Positions 58,962-64,000 of a stretch of DNA of 64,000 bases are shown one piece after another (the stretch's first letter is position 1; every line of letters begins with the position of its first letter). The notes under the pieces were generated by a model. That model was given only the letters and a program-made list of their open reading frames with translations, did not search any database and was not told the DNA's origin. The DNA is from Astropecten irregularis. Lineage: Eukaryota > Echinodermata > Asteroidea > Paxillosida > Astropectinidae. The stretch covers positions 24,201,873-24,265,872 of the forward strand of contig OZ020248.1 of assembly GCA_963971285.1 (NCBI GenBank). The letters are read 5' to 3'. The translations under genes were made by a program, and so were the position numbers.

Positions 58962-61900
58962 ATGGCTGTGGAGTTGTTCGCGATGCCTGGTGTGGCTGTT
59001 GGTCGTTGGCTGATTTCTCTAATCATGATTATTATTGTTGGTGGTAGCATGGCTACCTATGACTTGGGTGGCTTCGGTACCAAGTCTGCAATAGCTTGGT
59101 GTGGCATCGTTGATTTTGCATTGACAGGGCACATGTACAACACCACCATAGCTAAGAACCACAAGCAATGCTGGAACACATGCAAGGCTCAACCGCACTG
59201 TATTTCTGTCAATTTCGCGTCCAGTAATGGACAGTGTGATTTGAACAACGCTACCCACTACGACTACACTGATGATTTGAAGCAAGGGAGTGGCTGGGTG
59301 TACACGTACTCACAAATACAGGTACGTTCTCGACCTCATGCATTATTCTGCCTTTTGTATTGAAAAGTGCATGTTGGTTTGGCATTGGCATGGATGTGTG
59401 TATATATAGGTACTCGCAAGCCCAGGTAAAACTTTCCTATTATAAACTGTAGGGGCGATTGTTTCTAAGCAAGCTCACAGGACAGTGGGCAATGTGAGAC
59501 GTAAATGCTTGCAATATTTAAACTCTCGGTCGTAAGATCGACTCTCGCTCCTGCCAATTTGTCTTTGTTCATTTAAAATTAACCGGGATTAACGTAAAAT
59601 TAATCCCGACAGTTTCCCTTTATTTGACAATCTCAAAACCAAAAGACTTTGGGCAATCATCATTAATTCTTTGGCCATCGTTCAATCTGTTACCAAGTTG
59701 AAAAAAAAAAGATTCAGCGGCCGATTTCATAAAGCTGTGCGACGCGTCGCAACTCGATTTGCGACGCGTCCTAGCTGCGACGCGTCGCATCTATGCGGTG
59801 AGTCCATAGAGAAAGGATGCGTCTTAACTCTGCAACGCGTCGTAAGTTTTATGAAATCGGCCCCTGGTCATCCCATCCTGTCTTAAATTTAGTGGTATCT
59901 TTATTTATAAAATCTAATATACTATTGTAAGTTAAGCCCATTAAGCATGTCTATAAATCGTACACCTGTACGTTAGCTTGTACATACGGTGAGCCTTTAT
60001 CAAACCTGATGTATTTTCCCAATAAAGCAGAGTGTGCACCGTCAATATTTCCGGTAACATTCTCGGTAACATGTTGACCTTGGGCCAATTTCATAGACCT
60101 ACTTAGCACAAACAATTGCTTAGCACAAAAATAGCTTGCCCAATAAAACAAACCATCATTGAAAATTCCATTTAACACTCATGGTCAGCAAACAACAGGC
60201 AAAGAACAATTGCAAGTGATACAAAACACACGGAAATTTGGTTGTTAATCCTGTTTTTTCTAAGACAGAGATGTCATGCTTAGCGAATTTGTGGGCTAAG
60301 CAGCTCTATGAAATTGGCCCCAGGTATACATGTACGTTGTTGCTGAAAATGTTGTCAGTGTACACATAGCAAAGCGAGTTGGGTAACAAGTCGCCCATGC
60401 AACTGTCGCTCAGACGAAAGATTTGAAATGCATTTACTTCGCTGACATGTTGCCGATACTTTGATGTGGTTATTTCACGAATGTATTAATTAAAAAGCCG
60501 TATCCTCTTTGAGTGATGCCCCATGTACCGTTCCCAGGTTGCAGCATTGTTGCGTGTATCATTGAAACGATCCCTGGGGTGTGACGGTGTGTGCGTGGTT
60601 TCATGGCTTCTGACTGCCAAACGAACAAAGATAGTTGACTATTGGGGTCACCACCAACATAGGGCTGGATGGCTCAGTTGGTAGAGCGCATGTACGGTAC
60701 TCAGGAGGTCGCCGGTTCGAATCCCGCTCCAGTCAATTTTTCTTTATTCACCTTTTAATGACTTAAAAACTCAGTCAGTTTCCCTTGTGGTTATTTCACG
60801 AATGTTTTGTAATTTCACAGAACTTTGGATGTCGAATGCCGAGGCGCTCTGGACCAAACGAACCGATTAAAGGTACGTTACTCCCGTTGTTGACCGCCCG
60901 ACTGGAGCCTAGCTTCTTGCAGCATGTACCCACGAAAGATAATAACCGTGCACGTCATGCAGTGCCATACATAGGCACTGTAGTTAAATTAATTATATGT
61001 GGTTTGCTTGAAAGGCACATTATACGTTTGGCTGAAACCTTTGATGAGCTGTATACCTTTCCACACAAGCTGGAATAGACTTAACATTTCACACAAAACT
61101 AGATGGGAAAATGGCGTCAGAAAACGCATAGTGCACCGCTCTGTTTGTCGACAAAATTAATTCTGCGTATTGTGATTGACCGACTTGTTGCACGCTCATG
61201 GTCATGCACTATTTGGAGTCGCCCGAATAGAGGGACCTGGGGCCGATTTCACTAACGCTTTGCGATCATCGCTAAGCCCAAATCCATCGCTAAACGGAAA
61301 ATTGATCGCTACTTTGTGTAGGATTTTTCTGTTTAGCGATGGATTTGGGCTTAGCGATGATCGCAAAGCGTTAGTGAAATCGGCCCCTGATCATGAACCC
61401 ATGATCTAAAAACGAAAATAAGACAATACAAAACAAAATAACGACCATTTGCATTGTGTATCGCTTTCTCCCTCTTAATACTACAGTGGAAGGCCGTTGG
61501 CCGTTGGGAGTTTACGGTTTACCGATGCCAATAAGCGGTTGCCCGAATGACGCTGGTTTTACCTGGGAAACCGGTTACCGTTACCACGACACGGAAAACA
61601 GTGGACCGAGCAACAGCTGGTCTGGCAGTCCTCATTTCAAGGGTCCGTATGGAAAGAATGACACGTGGCAGCACTTCTGCATGAAGACGGTAGACCGTGT
61701 TGGTGATAATGATGTAAACTGGCCCAATGGCAAATACTGCGTGTTCAAGTGTGGAAGCAACTGCCCAAATGGTACGTAATTTTAAAGTGAGCTTCCTCCA
61801 TGATTTCACGAATTTCTCTTAGGCTTTGGTGTTAAAAGAAGCACATTTTTGTTCGATGCAAATACCAGTGGTAGAGTAATACGTGTACACATAAAACCCC

Positions 61901-64000
61901 AAATGGACTTCATTTTACATGATAAGCTAGCATTAAATTATATCTAATAAGCTAAAGGAAGCAGATAGAGGCAAGCATATACCTTTATCTGCTACCGAAC
62001 GAGCCTTCCCTTGCCGTGTGACAACATCGAGAGATGAATATAGAAAAACAAAAACAAAATAGAAAAACAAAGGAAAAAAAATGATTGAAGCACGATTCGT
62101 GCCAGCGAATATCGCACCAAGGGTCGCTTGTTCGAATCCTGCTCCTGTCTTTGTTCACTTTGGAGCACTGTGGAGTGCTGTCGCCTAGTGGTCTGGCCTA
62201 GTGGTCTGGCGTGTTGAACTCGAAGTCTTGTGGTCAATCTACAGATCGTGGGTTCGAATCCAGCCACATGTTAATGGCGCTTGCGTCCTTGGGCAAGACG
62301 TTTTGTCACACATGGTTTCAGGAATGTTAATTATGGCCCGATGACCAGGGATAATAACAAAGTTGTAATGCGCAGTAGAGTATATTCATATACATGTAGT
62401 AGCTGCGCAATATAAATGTCCTAAATTACTAGGTGTTCGGGTTCAAGCCGAACACCTATTGTTATTGTTCGATTTTTTTTCTCCTTCCGCTCAAACTTGT
62501 CAGTAGGACTTCTTGGTGATAAGTACAAGATATTGAGTTGAAACTTGGTGGGAACTTTGGTCATGATGTCAAGTTGTATTTAGAAGATTGACGTCATGAT
62601 GACGTCATCGGGTATCAAATTACACGCGTTTTTAGGAAAACCTTTGGTGCTTTATAACTTGAGAACCACATGACCTATGATTTTGATATTGACAATTAAT
62701 ATATTCAGTGTTGTGTACAAATGACCTTCACTTCCGGGATTTGGGCACATAAAACATATTTGGCTAAAATAAAGATGTCTTGGGCTTTCAGAAAATATAA
62801 AAGATGACGTCATGCGAGCTATATAGCGCCCTCTACGGTTGGTTAAAGATATGCAGTGATTACGTAATCCGAAAGTAAACAATGGATTTATGCCAAATTT
62901 GGTATGTGTGAAGCACTTATGCACCTTGACATGTTTGCAAAATTTGAAATCTGTGACATTATTTCACCGGAAGTTATGCTCTTTTACAGAGAAAAATACG
63001 TAATTAATCAAATGCCATTTACTCGGTAATTATGTACATTTATGAAAATTGCAAAAAAAATTACATCGTACGCATTGAATGACCTCTTTTAACTTTCAGT
63101 TCGTTGTGATGAACTAACCGGAAGTTATAGTCAATGCAATATTGCATTTATTTAAAGGTGACGCATATGAACAGTATATGTAACATGTGTGTACAACAGT
63201 GTCATTCCCATTGCAAAAATAACATGTACATTACATCTGTGAGGGACTATTGGTCACACACGTTCCAACATATGTTCACATCACAGTTCCACCACGAAAT
63301 AAGACTCCGAACACCTAGTGGTTGTTCACACAGCCACGTGTCTAGTTATTATTATTATTATTATTATCTTATCAAATCAGTTTTCCTCGTGATATTTGAT
63401 GATTAAAAAAATTTTGTTACTTTTTCGATAGTTATGTCAACCGGATCCATATTTTGGGATGACGAGAACAACGACAATCGTAACACAGTCAATGGCACCG
63501 TGCCATCGGGAGTATACGACAATGACACTCTCATCAACTACTGCTGCATGACCAATGGCTCGACATCCGATCCGATCTTCTTGCCAACAAGCAGACCGTT
63601 CTATCTCTTCGCCTACACCGACCAGTGTCAGGAGGTGTATGGCATGACCGTCACACTCGAGTGGTTTTACTGGGATGACGAAGATGTTAACAACCAAGAC
63701 CGCAAGTATGGGAGTCATCCTTATGATACCGGATACTACAACCGATACATCCAGGAATGGGACGATGACGTCGTGTACTACCATGATCACAGACTGGTAT
63801 ACTGCTATTACCAAAACGCCACAGGGGAATCCACTTGGCCCTACGGTGCCTACGGTTTACCGATGGCAATTGCAGGTTGTCCGAATGACGCCGGCTTTAC
63901 CTGGGAAACCGGTTACCGTTACCACGCCATGGGAAAATTCAACACCAGTAATGACTGGTCAGACAGTCTGCATTTCAAGGGTCCGTATGGAAAGAATGAC
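58962..64000 (+). CDS. PAN-ApeC gene 4, 3'-truncated by the window edge
   Basis: Exons 58962-59321, 60821-60872, 61487-61771 and 63432 to beyond 64000, in frame for 422 residues. Signal peptide and PAN cysteines 47, 70, 74, 80 and 92 match genes 1 and 2. Exon 2 encodes NFGCRMPRRSGPNEPIK and supplies the sixth cysteine in a quite different linker. ApeC 1 runs from about residue 142 to 359, and ApeC 2 has begun and is cut at GPYGKND. The C-terminal half of ApeC 1 carries about 14 extra residues, including EWDDDVVYYHDH, between the GSHPY motif and the closing YCYY, which the other genes lack. At least one more exon must follow to complete ApeC 2. All visible splice sites are canonical and there is no disruption. 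The gene is on the opposite strand from genes 1-3. Confidence 0.87.
59719..59874. repeat. Fold-back element, GGGGCCGATTTCAT / GCGACGCG type
   Basis: Starts CGGCCGATTTCATAAAGC and ends TTTTATGAAATCGGCCCC, a complete copy of the element truncated at 2914-3044. It lies in intron 1 of gene 4. Confidence 0.85.
60082..60321. repeat. Fold-back element, GGGGCCAATTTCAT family
   Basis: Begins GGGCCAATTTCATAGACC and ends CTATGAAATTGGCCCC, with the interior as in 7833-8071. It lies in intron 1 of gene 4. Confidence 0.8.
60494..60770 (+). repeat. SINE-bearing repeat, copy 2
   Basis: The tRNA-like head GGATGGCTCAGTTGGTAGAG and B box GGTTCGAATCCCGCTCC lie within a unit that also occurs at 54595-54845. Here the tRNA-like part is the best preserved of the window. 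Lack of a closed acceptor stem speaks against a functional tRNA. Confidence 0.65.
61100..61232. repeat. Fold-back insertion in gene 4 intron 2
   Basis: AAACGCATAGTGCACCGC, GTCGACAAAATTAATTC, TTGTTGCACGCTCATGG and GGAGTCGCCCGAA correspond to parts of the repeat in 32700-32880. Confidence 0.5.
61239..61387. repeat. Perfect 57-bp inverted repeat (fold-back element)
   Basis: Arms 61239-61295 and 61331-61387 are exact reverse complements around a loop of about 35 bases. Ends are GGGGCCGATTTCACTAACGC and its inverse. It lies in intron 2 of gene 4, 100 bases before exon 3. Confidence 0.95.
62163..62360 (+). repeat. tRNA-like SINE, second type
   Basis: GTCGCCTAGTGGTCTGGC (partly doubled), GTGGGTTCGAATCCAGCC, GCGCTTGCGTCCTTGGGCAA and GATGACCAGGGATAA follow in the same order as at 5851-6300. 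It lies in intron 3 of gene 4. Confidence 0.6.
62428..63319. mobile_element. Element with 13-bp ACTAGGTGTTCGG inverted ends
   Basis: ACTAGGTGTTCGG at 62428-62440 and its exact inverse CCGAACACCTAGT at 63307-63319. The left end forms a hairpin with the AACACCT that follows at once (62431-62457). The 890-bp interior has no convincing coding frame but several ATGACGTCAT words. Non-autonomous transposon-like, superfamily unknown. It lies in intron 3 of gene 4. Confidence 0.55.
63345..63368. repeat. (TTA)n microsatellite
   Basis: Eight TTA-type units shortly before exon 4 of ApeC gene 4. Confidence 0.85.

Noticed and set aside
60661-60740. Possible tRNA gene with A and B boxes
   Set aside because: The head resembles a tRNA but there is no clear acceptor-stem pairing, and it is embedded in a larger repeat also present at 54595-54845. 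A SINE is the better reading.

Overview
This is a eukaryotic nuclear DNA window, AT-rich and full of introns, tRNA-derived SINEs and short fold-back elements. The gene content points to an echinoderm: a single-exon Toll-like receptor, and a family of secreted proteins with PAN/apple and ApeC (apextrin C-terminal) domains. A sea star is my preferred guess, but only from the general look of the repeats; the class is not proven here.

Layout. (1) 2.67-7.5 kb, plus strand: the last five coding exons and 3' UTR of the splicing factor U2AF large subunit; earlier exons lie left of the window. (2) 7.5-13.9 kb: no gene seen; a 1,050-bp non-autonomous hAT-like element with a clear 8-bp target duplication, plus fold-back elements and SINEs. 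(3) 13.9-16.6 kb, plus: an intact intronless Toll-like receptor. (4) 16.6-30.6 kb: mostly repeats, with one minus-strand terminal exon of an unidentified single-pass membrane protein at 20.66-20.94 kb and a weak candidate exon at 21.5 kb. (5) 30.6-64 kb: a cluster of four PAN-ApeC genes. Genes 1 (30.6-35.2), 2 (40.0-43.2) and 3 (49.4-53.6) are on the minus strand. Gene 4 (59.0 to beyond 64.0) is on the plus strand, divergent from gene 3. Gene 1 encodes three ApeC domains and gene 2 encodes two. Gene 3 had two but looks broken. Gene 4 runs off the window in its second.

All four ApeC genes share one plan. Exon 1 carries a signal peptide and most of a PAN domain. A tiny exon 2 supplies the sixth cysteine and a linker. 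Exon 3 is the N-terminal half of ApeC. Then come one or more long exons holding the C-terminal half of one ApeC plus the N-terminal half of the next. Genes 1 and 2 finish with a C-terminal-half exon. Nearly all introns after exon 2 are phase 1, so adding or losing a long exon changes the number of domains without breaking frame. Genes 1 and 2 lie in a tandem segmental duplication of about 9 kb, bordered by GC-rich pentanucleotide arrays, and upstream of each the 5'-flanking segment has itself been copied several times. Genes 3 and 4 form a second pair with their own exon 2 type and promoter-proximal sequence. ApeC proteins and Toll-like receptors are both innate pattern-recognition families, so the right half reads as an immune gene cluster near a Toll-like receptor. 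A shared pathway is inference.

Splice sites were placed by eye from reading frame, phase and GT/AG. No alignment or database search was run.
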